A stretch of 64,000 bases of DNA, taken from positions 1 to 64,000 of the forward strand of contig NZ_LYVJ01000007.1 of assembly GCF_001676385.1 (NCBI RefSeq), written 5' to 3'. Shown here in pieces: positions 26,084 to 36,651 of the stretch. Source of the stretch: Stenotrophomonas maltophilia. Lineage in GTDB: Bacteria > Pseudomonadota > Gammaproteobacteria > Xanthomonadales > Xanthomonadaceae. The position numbers were made by a program, and so were the translations under genes. Position 1 is the stretch's first letter, and each line of letters starts with the position of its first letter. Under the pieces are notes generated by a model. That model ran no database searches, had not been told where the DNA came from, and saw only the letters and a program-made list of their open reading frames with translations.

Positions 26084-26411
26084 GGTTGGATCCCTCATGC
26101 CCGGCGGCCGGATTGGCCGACAGCCTGCACCCGGCAGACGGCAGCGAGATGGCGGTTCCGGGGCAGAACGATGACGGTCAGCCGGCCCCGGGCCGCAGGC
26201 TGCGCGGACGGGGCGCGCGGTGGCCCGTTCCGTCGTCGCGCAGGTGGAACACTGGGCCCCGGGTCCACGGGCCAATGGCGCTGTGGCGGGCCCTGCGGGC
26301 CGACGCGGGCTTAACCACCGGCAACCGGTACCGGTTCACAATGCACAGGCGGCGCACCCCGTGTATCATGCGCGCCCATCTTTCCATCCGAATCAAGGGA
26401 TATTACGCCTG
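26084..26411. promoter_or_regulatory. metK upstream region with a 14-bp palindrome
   Basis: This 328-bp divergent region lies between olsF and metK. It holds a perfect palindrome AACCGGTACCGGTT (26323-26336), followed by a candidate promoter TGCACA (26342-26347), 16-bp spacer, TATCAT (26364-26369). A short leader with AAGGGA precedes ATG 26412. The leader is too short for a SAM riboswitch. The palindrome may be an operator. I see nothing else in the interval. Confidence 0.5.
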
Positions 26412-27623
26412 ATGTCCAGCTATCTCTTCACCTCCGAGTCGGTCTCCGAAGGCCATCCGGACAAGGTTGCCGACCAGATCTCCGATGCGGTGCTGGACGC
26501 GATCCTGACCCAGGACCAGCGCGCCCGCGTGGCCTGCGAGACCATGGTCAAGACCGGTGTCGCCATCGTGGCCGGTGAAATCACCACCAGCGCCTGGATC
26601 GACCTGGAAGCGCTGACCCGCAAGGTCATCACGGACATCGGCTACGACAGCTCCGAGGTCGGCTTCGACGGCGCCACCTGCGGCGTGCTGAACCTGATCG
26701 GCAAGCAGTCGCCGCACATCGCCCAGGGCGTGGACCGCAAGAAGCCGGAAGAAATGGGCGCTGGCGACCAGGGCCTGATGTTCGGCTATGCCACCAACGA
26801 AACCGACAGCTACATGCCGGCCGCGATCCACCTGTCGCACCGCCTGGTCGAGCAGCAGGCCAAGATCCGCAAGAAGAAGAACTCGCCGCTGTCGTGGCTG
26901 CGCCCGGACGCCAAGAGCCAGGTCACCCTGCGCTATGAAAACGGCGTGGTCTCGGCCATCGACGCCGTGGTCCTGTCGACCCAGCACGCCCCGGGCATCA
27001 AGCAGAAGGACCTCATCGAGGCCGTCCGCGAAGAGATCATCAAGCCGGTGCTGCCGGCCAAGTGGCTGCACAAGGGCACCAAGTTCCACATCAACCCGAC
27101 CGGCAAGTTCGAGATCGGCGGCCCGGTGGGCGACTGCGGCCTGACCGGCCGCAAGATCATCGTCGACACCTACGGCGGCTGGGCCCGTCACGGTGGTGGC
27201 GCCTTCTCCGGCAAGGACCCGTCCAAGGTCGACCGCTCGGCAGCTTACGCCGCCCGCTACGTCGCCAAGAACGTGGTTGCCGCCGGCCTGGCCGACCGCT
27301 GCGAAGTGCAGGTCTCCTACGCCATCGGCGTGGCTGAGCCGACCTCGATCTCGGTCACCACCTTCGGCACCGGCAAGATCAGCGATGACAAGATCGAGAA
27401 GCTGATCCGCAAGCACTTCGACCTGCGCCCGTACGGCATCATCAAGATGCTGGACCTGATCCACCCGATGTACCAGCAGACCGCAGCCTACGGCCACTTC
27501 GGCCGCAAGCCGAAGGAGTTCAGCTACCTCAACGGCGAAGGCGAGACCGTCAATGCCACGGCCTTCTCCTGGGAGAAGACCGACCGCGCCGCCGCCCTGC
27601 GCGCCGACGCGAAGCTGAAGTAA
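26412..27623 (+). CDS. metK: S-adenosylmethionine synthetase
   Basis: This 403-residue enzyme makes SAM from methionine and ATP, releasing phosphate and diphosphate. Motifs include [20 protein letters not shown] at the N-terminus (ATP-binding His15), [12 protein letters not shown] (signature hexapeptide), and the phosphate loop [18 protein letters not shown] with its conserved Lys and Asp. Length is as usual with the family's Xanthomonadaceae form. SD AAGGGA lies upstream. A rho-independent terminator follows directly, so it is a single-gene unit. It is one of three methyl-cycle genes in the window. Confidence 0.97.
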   Translation: MSSYLFTSESVSEGHPDKVADQISDAVLDAILTQDQRARVACETMVKTGVAIVAGEITTSAWIDLEALTRKVITDIGYDSSEVGFDGATCGVLNLIGKQSPHIAQGVDRKKPEEMGAGDQGLMFGYATNETDSYMPAAIHLSHRLVEQQAKIRKKKNSPLSWLRPDAKSQVTLRYENGVVSAIDAVVLSTQHAPGIKQKDLIEAVREEIIKPVLPAKWLHKGTKFHINPTGKFEIGGPVGDCGLTGRKIIVDTYGGWARHGGGAFSGKDPSKVDRSAAYAARYVAKNVVAAGLADRCEVQVSYAIGVAEPTSISVTTFGTGKISDDKIEKLIRKHFDLRPYGIIKMLDLIHPMYQQTAAYGHFGRKPKEFSYLNGEGETVNATAFSWEKTDRAAALRADAKLK

Positions 27624-27631
27624 GACAGACG

Positions 27632-27658
27632 AAGGGCCGCGCAAGCGGCCCTTCTCTT
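27632..27658 (+). terminator. Rho-independent terminator of metK
   Basis: A 9-bp stem AAGGGCCGC-gcaa-GCGGCCCTT followed by CTCTTT, starting 8 bp after the metK stop. Confidence 0.88.
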
Positions 27659-27661
27659 TGT

Positions 27662-27731
27662 GTAGAGCCGAGCCATGCTCGGCTTTCTTTTTGCCTGCGC
27701 CAGGAGCAGCCGGGCATGGGCCCGGCTCTAC
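27662..27731. repeat. Inverted pair of GTAG-type palindromes
   Basis: GTAG (27662-27665) with AGCCGAGCCATGCTCGGCT, then AGCCGGGCATGGGCCCGGCT ending in CTAC (27728-27731). It lies directly between the metK terminator and the thioesterase promoter. Confidence 0.8.
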
Positions 27732-27750
27732 AGGGGCCCGCTTGGCCCGA

Positions 27751-27756
27751 TACAAT
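27751..27756 (+). promoter_or_regulatory. -10 element of a probable leaderless thioesterase promoter
   Basis: TACAAT ends 7 nt before ATG 27764 and no Shine-Dalgarno is visible, which suggests a transcript starting at the start codon. The -35 region overlaps the end of the GTAG repeat pair. Confidence 0.5.
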
Positions 27757-27763
27757 CCGCCGC

Positions 27764-28270
27764 ATGTCGACCGAACTGAAAACCCACCAGCTGTCCATGA
27801 CCGTGCTGATGTCGCCGGAGATGGCCAATTTCTCCGGCAAGGTCCATGGTGGGGCGATCCTGCGCCTGCTCGACCAGGTCGCCTATGCCTGCGCCAGCCG
27901 CTACGCCGGCAGCTACGTGGTCACCCTGTCGGTGGACCAGGTGATGTTCCGCCAGCCCATCGCGGTGGGCGAGCTGGTCACCTTCCTGGCCTCGGTGAAC
28001 CATACCGGCACGTCGTCGATGGAGATCGGCATCAAGGTGGTGGCCGAAGACATCCTCAAGCGCAGCGTGCGCCACGCCAACAGCTGCTTCTTCACCATGG
28101 TGGCGGTGGATGAAAACGGCAGGCCCACCCCGGTGCCACCGCTGCAACCAGCCACCTCCGACGAGAAGCGCCGCCAGGCCGCCGCGCAGATCCGCCGCCA
28201 GCTGCGCCAGGAAATGGAACAGCGGCACCTGGAACTGCTGGCGTCGAATCCGCCGTCGCCGGAGGAATGA
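27764..28270 (+). CDS. yciA: Acyl-CoA thioesterase, hotdog fold (YciA-like)
   Basis: This 168-residue protein is a hotdog thioesterase. The segment MANFSGKVHGGAILRLLDQVAYACASRY (about residues 20-47) carries the HGG(x)ILxxxD catalytic signature, with Asp as the key acidic residue. DQVMFRQPIAVGELVTF and ANSCFFTMVAVDENGRP are typical of the YciA/BFIT acyl-CoA hydrolase branch. It hydrolyses short- to long-chain acyl-CoA. The last 35 residues are a charged helical extension. It is convergent with ppc. Confidence 0.88.
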   Translation: MSTELKTHQLSMTVLMSPEMANFSGKVHGGAILRLLDQVAYACASRYAGSYVVTLSVDQVMFRQPIAVGELVTFLASVNHTGTSSMEIGIKVVAEDILKRSVRHANSCFFTMVAVDENGRPTPVPPLQPATSDEKRRQAAAQIRRQLRQEMEQRHLELLASNPPSPEE

Positions 28271-28274
28271 GGGC

Positions 28275-28330
28275 GTGCGGGGCCAGCCCCGCACCCATCG
28301 AGGCAGGTAGCGCCGGGCCATGCCCGGCGG
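28275..28330. repeat. GC hairpin plus single GTAG-type palindrome
   Basis: GTGCGGGG-ccag-CCCCGCAC (28275-28294) is followed by GTAG (28307-28310) and CGCCGGGCCATGCCCGGCG. It fills the gap between the convergent thioesterase and ppc genes, and may end both transcripts. Confidence 0.65.
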
Positions 28331-28337
28331 ATGCGGA

Positions 28338-31048
28338 TCACCCGGTGTTCTGAACACCCTGCGAAACACCGTTCACGCAGGCCACCAGCGCGCGCAGCAG
28401 ATCGTCGTCTTCCCGCCCGCTGGCCCGCCAGCGCTGCAGCAGGTCCACCTGCAGCACGCTGATCGGGTCCACGTAGGGGTTGCGCAGGCGGATCGACAGT
28501 TCCAGCCGTGCATCATGCTCCAGCAGCGTCTGCTGGCCCATCAACGCCAGCAGCCAGTGCCGGGTCAGGGCCAGCTCGCGTTCAACCTGCGGGAAGAAGT
28601 GCTCGTGCAGCTCGCCCGACAACCGCGAGAACTGCTCGGCAATGGTGATATCGCCCTTGGACAGCACCATCGCGATGTCGTCTAGGAAGGTGCGGAAGAA
28701 CGGCCAGTCACGCGCCATCGCGCGCAGCGTGCCCTCGTGGCCGGCGTCGACCGCCGCCTGCAGGCCACTGCCCACGCCGTACCAGCCCGGGATGACCGCG
28801 CGCGCCTGGCTCCAGGCGAACACCCACGGAATTGCGCGCAGGTTGCCCAGCGCCGCGTCCTGGCCGAGCCGGCGCGAAGGACGCGAGCCCAGCGTCATCC
28901 GCTCGATCACGTCGATCGGCGTGGCGGTGCGGAAGTAGTCCATGAAACCGGCCTGGCCGACGAAGGCACGATAGACCTCGCTGCTGGCAGCGGCCACCAG
29001 GTCCATCACCGGGCGCCAGTCGTCTTCGCGCGGCTCGGCGGCACGCGGGCGCAGGCTGGCGCGCAGTACCGCGCCGGTGGCCTGTTCCAGCGAGCGCAAG
29101 GCCAGCGCGCGGATGCCGTACTTGCGATGGATCACCTCGCCCTGCTCGGTTACCCGCAGGCGGCCGTCGATGCTGCCGCGCGGCGAGGCATCGACCGCGT
29201 GCGTGGTCTTGCCGCCACCACGGCTGATCGAGCCACCGCGGCCATGGAAGAAGGTCAGGCGGATGCCGGCCTCGTCCGCCACCTCCAGCAGTTCCACCTG
29301 CGCGCGCTGCAGCCCCCAGCGCGAGGCCGCGATGCCGCCATCCTTGCTGCTGTCCGAATAGCCCAGCATCACCATCTGCACATTGTCACGCGCACGCAGA
29401 TGGGCGCGGTACACCGGGTCGGCCAGCAGGTCGCGCAGGGTGGCGGTGCCGCGCTTGAGGTCGTCCACGGTTTCAAACAGGGGAGCAATGTCCAGCGGTA
29501 CCGGACCGCCCCTTCCACCAGGCCGCCGCGGCGCGCCAGCGCCAGCACCGCCAGCACGTCACTGCGGTCATGCGCCATCGAAATGATGTAGCTGCCCAGC
29601 GCGTCGCCCCCATGGCGCGCGCGCGCATCGGCCAATGCGGCGAACACCGCATCCAGCCGCTGGTTGCCTTCGTCGTCGCCCTTCGGCAACGGTACCTCGC
29701 CACTGGCATGCGGGCCCAGCAGGCGCGCGCGGCCCGGTGCGTCCAGCGTTTCCCATGCGCTTTCCCCACCCAGCACTGCAGCCAGCGCCCGCGCATGCAC
29801 GCTCGATTCCTGCCGCACGTCCAGCCGCGCCAGATGAAAGCCGAAGGTCTTCACGCGCCATAGCAGGCGCTGCACGGCGAAGCCACCAGCATGTTCGCCG
29901 CGGTTCGCGCGCAGGCTGTCGAGGATCAGCTGCAGGTCGTCGATCAGTTCGTCCGGCCCGGCGTAAGCGCCTTCGCCATCATCCAGCGTGGCCTGCAGGC
30001 GTGCGCGCATGCGGTCGTTGAGCAGGCGGTAGGGCATGTCGGCATGTCGCGGGCGCGACTGCACCTGCGGCAGCAGCTGCTGGTAATGCACCACGCGCGC
30101 CTGCAGCGCATCGCTCACGCTCACCCGCTCGGTGGACTGGCTGAGCAGGCTGGCCAGCTGCAGCAGTTCCTTCTGGTAGCGCGCAAGTACCGCCCGCCGC
30201 TGCGCATCCAGCGTGTTGCGGAGGGTATGGGCATCCACGTTGGGATTGCCGTCCATGTCGCCGCCAACCCACGTACCGAAGCGCAGCAGGCGCGGCAGCG
30301 GGAGCTCTTCGCCATAGGTATCGCGCAGCGCCTGCTGCAGCGATTCGTACAGCACCGGGATCACCCGGTACAGCACCTGCACCAGATAGAAGCCCACGTG
30401 TTCGCGCTCGTCATCGACGGTGGGCCGCACCGGCGAGGAATCGGTGGTCTGCCACGAAGCGGTCAGCGCCATGCGGAACCGCGCGGCATCGGCGGCGGCC
30501 TCCCCCGGCGTGCGCTGGCCATCGAGGTTGTCGACCAGGCTGGCCACCATCAGCTGCTCTTTCTCAAGCAATGCCCGGCGCACCGCCTCGGTCGGATGCG
30601 CGGTGAACACCGGTTCGATGTCGATACGCGGCAGCCACTGCGCCAGCTCGTCCAGCGTCACGCCCTGCGCCTTCAGGTGCTGCAGCGCATCCTGCAGGCC
30701 ATCGGGCTGTGGCGCAGCGGTGCCGGCGCGCTGGTAGTCGCGGCGGCGGCGGATGCGGTGCACGCGCTCGGCGATGTTGACCACCTGGAAGTAGGTGCTG
30801 AAGGCCCGCACCATGGTCTCGGCCTGCTGCGGCGTGCGCCCGGCCAGGCCTGCGGCCAGCTCCGACAATGGCGCCTGGTTCTCGCGTCGGGCAATGGCGC
30901 GGGTGCGGACATCCTCGACATCGTCGAGGAACGCCGTCGAGACCTGCTCGACCAGCAGGTCGCCGACCAGTGCGCCGAGCCGGCGCACGTCATCGCGAAG
31001 CGGAAGATCGGGAGAAGCGAATTCGATGCTGCTGCGGTACTCGTTCAT
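28338..31048 (-). CDS. ppc: Phosphoenolpyruvate carboxylase (frameshifted in this sequence)
   Basis: This enzyme of about 903 residues carboxylates PEP to oxaloacetate, feeding the TCA cycle. Key motifs are [13 protein letters not shown] with the catalytic His, [26 protein letters not shown] (Gly-rich substrate loop), [12 protein letters not shown] and the C-terminal NTG. The frame breaks near 29510: a run of four G (minus strand) appears to have lost one, and adding it yields [19 protein letters not shown]. Both halves are otherwise intact. ATG 31048 is chosen; a TTG 24 nt upstream is possible. It stands alone between two repeat-bearing spacers. Confidence 0.92.
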
Positions 31049-31158
31049 CGGCGACGCACGGGCCTCGGTCAACGGATCCTGGCCCCAAGCCTATCCCAGA
31101 TCGGGCGTCGTGCTGCGATGCAAAAATGGTTTCATCTGCACGTATCCACGGCAGATGC

Positions 31159-31230
31159 AGCCGAGCATGGGCTCGGCTCTACAACCATCATGCCGCGTGA
31201 CACCGTGTAGCGCCCGAGCCCATGCTCGGA
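31159..31230. repeat. Pair of GTAG-type palindromes, tail to tail
   Basis: AGCCGAGCATGGGCTCGGCT ending in CTAC (31179-31182), then GTAG (31207-31210) with CCGAGCCCATGCTCGG. The orientation is opposite to most pairs in the window (the GTAG ends face inward). Confidence 0.7.
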
Positions 31231-31248
31231 CGGCGGCGCAGCCGCACA

Positions 31249-31273
31249 GGCGGCCCCCGTTGCAGGGGCCGCC
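31249..31273 (-). terminator. GC hairpin after the S9D peptidase gene
   Basis: GGCGGCCCC-cgttgca-GGGGCCGCC lies 15 bp past the peptidase stop. No T-tract follows on the minus strand, so termination is plausible but unproven. Confidence 0.45.
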
Positions 31274-31288
31274 ATCATTGCGCGCGAA

Positions 31289-33804
31289 TCAGCGCTTCTT
31301 CTTCGCCGTGCCCTGCCCGGCCGTGCCGATGGTCTGCTCCAGCCAGCGCTCGCTTTCGGCCAGCATGGTCATGATCGATTCGCGGGCGCGGTAGGCATGC
31401 GATTCATTCGGCAGCATCACCAGGCGCGCGGTACCCCCCAGGCCCTTGACCGCGGCGAACATGCGCTCGCTCTGCATCGGGAACGTGCCGGAGTTGTTGT
31501 CGTCGGCGCCGTGCACGAACAGGATCGGATCCTTGATATCACCGGCGTAGTTGAACGGTGACATCTTCTGGTACAGGTCCTGCGCCTGCCAGTAGTTGCG
31601 CTCTTCGGCCTGGAACCCAAACGGGGTAAGCGTGCGGTTGTAGGCGCCACTGCGCGCGATGCCGGCCTTGAACAGGCGGGTGTGCGCCAGCAGGTTGGCG
31701 GTCATGAACGCACCGTAGGAATGGCCACCGATGGCGATATGGTCGCGATCGGTCACGCCACGGCGTACCACTTCATCCACCGCCGCCTGCGCGTTGGCCA
31801 CCAGCTGTTCGATGTAGGTGTCGTTCGGCTCCTTGTCACCCTCGCCGATGATCGGCATCGACGGGCTGGCCAGCACCACATAGCCCTTGGCCAGGAACGC
31901 CTGCGGGCCCCAGTAGCTGACCGCGTTGAAGCGGTACGGCGAATCGGTCACCTGGCTGGCCGCGGCCGCGCTCTTGAACTCGCCCGGGTAGGCCCACATC
32001 AGCAGCGGACGCGGGCCGTCGCGTTCCGGGTCGTAGCCCGGCGGCAACAGCAGGGTCGCGGTCAGGTCGACGCCGTCCTTGCGCTTGTAGCGGATCTGCT
32101 CCTTCTGCACGCCCTTCAACTGCGGCAGCGGATGCGCGAAATGGGTCAGCGCGCGCGGCGCGGTGGTCGCATCGGCCAGCGACTGCACGTAGAAGTTGGC
32201 CGGCTCGTCCGGGCTCTCGCGGCTCAGCAGCAGCGAGCTGGCCTGATCGTCCAGCAGTGCCACCGGCGATGCATAGCTCGGCGCCTGCGAGTGGAACAGG
32301 CGCGTCGCCGTGCCGGTGGCGATGTCGAAGCGGTCCACGAACGGCCTGTCGCCTTCCGGCGACGCACCGGCACCAGCCAGGTACAGGCTGCTGCCATCGG
32401 CGCTGGTCTGCAGCAGCGAACGCCCGCGTTCGTCGCTGTGCAGCAACGGCCGGCCCGGGTCGGCATAGCGGTCCTGTGCGTCGCGATCCCACAGCAGGCG
32501 CGGCTCGGCACCGGCATCGTCCGGGGCGATCAGCCAGGTCCTGGTCCTGCGGGTCTTCCACCACGATTCGGTGAGCAGGGCAGGTCACCGCGGCCCCAGT
32601 TGATACCGGCGAAGCGGCTGCCAAGCTGGGCCAGGGTCACCGGCGGCCTGTCAAAGGGCGCCGCCTGCATCAGCACCGCATCGCGCACCTTGGCCTCCTT
32701 GTTCGGGTCACCGCCGTCCTGTGCTTCGGCCCAGACCAGGGTGGCGTCAGCATCCCCACGCCAGCTGATGTCGCGCACGCCAGTCACTTCGGCATCGTTG
32801 CCGGTCGGCAGGCCTTCCACCAGCGGGCGCACCGCCACGGTGTGCACCAGCCTGCCGCTGGCACGCTCGATCACTTCGATGCGGCGAGGGAAACTGCTCA
32901 CCGGCACCAGGTAGGAGTACGGGCGCTGCACCTGCTGGCGCAGCACGAAGCGGCCATCCGGCGAGACCGAGAATCCCATGAAGATGCCGGCGGCGCCGAT
33001 CGCGCGGGTGCTGCCATCCAGGCCGACTTCCACCGGCTGGGTGGTGGCGTAGTAGTCGAACTGGCGCGCATCGGCCTCGTTCTTCAGCAGGTCCTGGTAG
33101 GTGCGGATCGACACCACGCCGCTGCCCTGGCGGGTCTGCTGCACGGCCGGGCCGCTCGGGATGCCGTCGGTGGCCGGGACCGCACCGAGGTTGGCCGGGC
33201 GGGTGAACACCACAAGTCCACGGCTGTCCGGCAGCCACTGGTAGCCGCTGCCCATCACCGTGTTCAGGCCCGCCACCAGGCGGCGGGCGTGGCCAGCCGC
33301 CACGTCCACCAGCCACAGTTCATTGGCGCCGCTGGCAGCGTCGACCTGGTTGAAGGCCAGCCACTTCTGGTCCGGCGACCACATCAGGCTGGCGATCGAC
33401 AACCTGTCCGGCAGGCCACTGATCTGCCGCGCCTTGCCGTCGGCCACATTCATCAACCACACCTTCTCGCCGAAGCTGAAGCGGCTCTCGGAGAATGTGC
33501 GCGGGTTGATGCGCAGGCCGGCCAGCTTCAGTTCCGGTTGCGCCACCACCTGGATCGACGGCAGCGACGGCATCTGCATCATCGCGGCGATGTCGCGGCG
33601 CGGTGACAGGAACAGCGAAGGCGCGCGCGGCGCATCAACCACGGCCTGCAGCGCGGCCGAGGGAAGTTCGTAGCCGTTGACGCCCTGGGCCTGCGCGGCA
33701 ACGGGCTGCGGTGCTGCCGCCCAGGCCAGCGGGGCCACCGCCAACAGTCCCATCGACAGGACCAGGCCGGTCCAGCGCCGCGTACGGCGCGCATGCATGC
33801 TCAT
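31289..33804 (-). CDS. Secreted prolyl-oligopeptidase-family serine peptidase, S9D-like (frameshifted in this sequence)
   Basis: This exported peptidase of about 838 residues has a signal peptide (MHARRTRRWTGLVLSMGLLA...AWA), a beta-propeller of about 550 residues, then an alpha/beta hydrolase domain. The catalytic Ser is in IGGHSYGAFMTANLL, Asp in HGADDNNSGTFPMQSERM and His in PNESHAYRARESI. SGAYNRTLTPFGFQ and the DNNSGT block match the glutamyl endopeptidase (S9D) branch known from plastid CGEP. The frame breaks at 32580: one base is missing where GACCTGGCCCTG is expected. ATG 33804 has AGGTGG upstream. Confidence 0.85.
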
Positions 33805-33907
33805 CGTTCCACCTGCGTGATGCGTGAAAACACCGACCTTAACAGGCCGTGCACGCCGCCCCACCTGCCGATGGTTGGGTCATCCCGATGTCATGCCAGG
33901 GTCGCGA

Positions 33908-33913
33908 TATAAT
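33908..33913 (+). promoter_or_regulatory. -10 element of the ahcY promoter
   Basis: A perfect TATAAT lies 15 bp ahead of the SAH riboswitch. The -35 region is weak. Transcription should start near 33920 and give a leader of about 125 nt that contains the riboswitch. Confidence 0.7.
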
Positions 33914-33928
33914 GGCGGTTCTCCCCTG

Positions 33929-34025
33929 CCGAGGGGCGCTGCGACCGGTTCCCACGAGGCCCGGCCAGGCTCGGTAAGGTGGCTTTGTAACAACGGCGCC
34001 CGGCTAGATGCGAGCACCCGCTCGC
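33929..34025 (+). promoter_or_regulatory. S-adenosylhomocysteine (SAH) riboswitch with expression platform
   Basis: The leader contains the conserved SAH-riboswitch pieces in order: CCGAGGGGCGCTGCGACC (33929-33946), CCAGGCTCGG (33965-33974, pairing back with the first CCGAG) and CAACGGCGCC (33991-34000). A hairpin GCGAGC-accc-GCTCGC (34010-34025) follows, ending 7 nt before the ahcY Shine-Dalgarno GGAG. SAH riboswitches turn ahcY on when SAH builds up, so the cell clears this methyltransferase inhibitor. Confidence 0.9.
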
Positions 34026-34044
34026 CCACAACCGGAGCACACGA

Positions 34045-35490
<1,446 letters not shown>

Positions 35491-35500
35491 TGCCTGCGCG

Positions 35501-35524
35501 GTGCCGGCCAGCGGCCGGCACTAC
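35501..35524 (-). repeat. Single GTAG-type palindrome
   Basis: GTGCCGGCC-ag-cGGCCGGCAC ending in CTAC, so GTAG is on the minus strand. It begins 10 bp after the ahcY stop, ahead of the terminator. Confidence 0.7.
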
Positions 35525-35543
35525 CCCCGCCATGGAAGCGGAA

Positions 35544-35574
35544 AGAACGGGCGCCTTCGGGCGCCCGTTCTGCG
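35544..35574 (+). terminator. Rho-independent terminator of ahcY
   Basis: A 12-bp stem AGAACGGGCGCC and GGCGCCCGTTCT closed by a TTCG tetraloop. The following T-tract is short. Confidence 0.8.
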
Positions 35575-35656
35575 TTGGGGTGCCCCCCCGCATCGCATGC
35601 ATCTACGCATGGCGTGGGACAATAGCCTCGGTCAAGGCAGCGCCCCTGCCCCACGC

Positions 35657-35662
35657 TACGAT
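35657..35662 (+). promoter_or_regulatory. -10 element of a probable leaderless ybaK promoter
   Basis: TACGAT ends 6 nt before ATG 35669, with no Shine-Dalgarno. This is the third gene in the window with this layout. Confidence 0.45.
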
Positions 35663-35668
35663 GCCCCC

Positions 35669-36142
35669 ATGACTCCGGCCATCAACCTCCTCAAGCGCGA
35701 GAAGATCGCCCACACCGTGCGCAGCTACGTGCACGACGCCCACGCCGGATCGTATGGCAGCGAAGCTGTCGACAAGCTCGGCCTCGATCCGGCCCAGGTG
35801 TTCAAGACCCTGCTGGCCAGCACCGAAACGCACGAACTGCTGGTCGCGATCGTGCCCGTAGCCGGCCAGCTCGACCTGAAGGCCCTGGCCGAAGCAGCCG
35901 GCTGCAGGAAGTGCGAGATGGCCGCCGCGGATGTGGCACAACGCGCCACCGGCTACCTGGTCGGTGGCATCAGCCCGCTCGGGCAGAAGAAGCGCCTGCG
36001 CACCTTCCTGGACGCCAGCGCGCAGGCGCTGCCCCGCCTGCATGTCAGCGCCGGTCGCCGCGGACTGGAAGTGGAACTGGCACCGGCCGACCTGCTGCGC
36101 CTCACCGCCGGCCACTTCGCCGTCATCGGCAAGGCACGCTGA
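35669..36142 (+). CDS. ybaK: Cys-tRNA(Pro)/Cys-tRNA(Cys) deacylase YbaK
   Basis: This 157-residue trans-editing protein removes Cys wrongly attached to tRNA(Pro). MTPAINLLKREKIAHTVRSYVHD, the conserved Lys in VFKTLLAS near residue 48, and VGGISPLGQKKRLRTFLD near residues 101-118 match the YbaK/EbsC family. Length is normal. Its TGA overlaps the ATG of the next gene by one base, so the two are probably translated together. Confidence 0.9.
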   Translation: MTPAINLLKREKIAHTVRSYVHDAHAGSYGSEAVDKLGLDPAQVFKTLLASTETHELLVAIVPVAGQLDLKALAEAAGCRKCEMAAADVAQRATGYLVGGISPLGQKKRLRTFLDASAQALPRLHVSAGRRGLEVELAPADLLRLTAGHFAVIGKAR

Positions 36143-36627
36143 TGCGCTGGCCGTGGCCTGCATCGCCAATACCCCGGCTCGAAGATGCACAGGCCGATGG
36201 GTTGCTGCAGGACCTCTTGTCGCGCGACGGCACGCGCATCACCGATGCCGCACGCACGGTCGCGCGGCTGTTCGCCGCTGCCACGCTGGAAGGACTGGCG
36301 CCACATGCCGATCTGATCGAACAACGCTGCCAGGGCATCAGGCTGGGCGGCATGCTGGTCAGCAACCAGGCGCACCTGGGGGCAGCGCTGCAACGACTGC
36401 GCTATTGGCAGGCGCGGGCAGGTTGCCTGTGCGCGCTCAATCGCGGCTACCCGTTCTTCGATCCCCGCCGGCTGATCGAGCAAGGCCAGATGCAGCTGCT
36501 CTCGCTGGAAGAGGCCAAGGACGGCTGGGGCGACTGCCACGCTGTCTCCTGTACCCAGTGCGGGCAGCACTGGCAGGCCATCGACCGCGAGTACCACTAC
36601 CCGTGGTGGGAATGGATCGCGGAGTGA
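36142..36627 (+). CDS. Unknown protein with a C-terminal CxxC motif
   Basis: I do not recognise this 161-residue protein. It has a helical N-terminal region (about residues 15-80) and a Cys-rich second half: GCLCALNRGYPFFDP near residue 93 and DCHAVSCTQCGQHW near residue 133, in which CTQCG plus nearby Cys/His could bind zinc. It ends in YPWWEWIAE, rich in Trp. There is no signal peptide. It starts within the ybaK stop codon (TGATG), so it is probably co-translated with ybaK; a link to tRNA or translation quality control is only a guess. Confidence 0.65.
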   Translation: MRWPWPASPIPRLEDAQADGLLQDLLSRDGTRITDAARTVARLFAAATLEGLAPHADLIEQRCQGIRLGGMLVSNQAHLGAALQRLRYWQARAGCLCALNRGYPFFDPRRLIEQGQMQLLSLEEAKDGWGDCHAVSCTQCGQHWQAIDREYHYPWWEWIAE

Positions 36628-36651
36628 GGGCCACGCGATGCGCGGATGGAC

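Noticed and set aside
26370..26411. SAM riboswitch ahead of metK
   Set aside because: The leader is about 40 nt, too short for known SAM riboswitch classes, and none of their conserved cores is visible.
31048..31072. TTG 31072 as the ppc start
   Set aside because: It adds eight residues without family support. ATG 31048 begins [10 protein letters not shown], which looks right for related PEP carboxylases, though no Shine-Dalgarno decides it.
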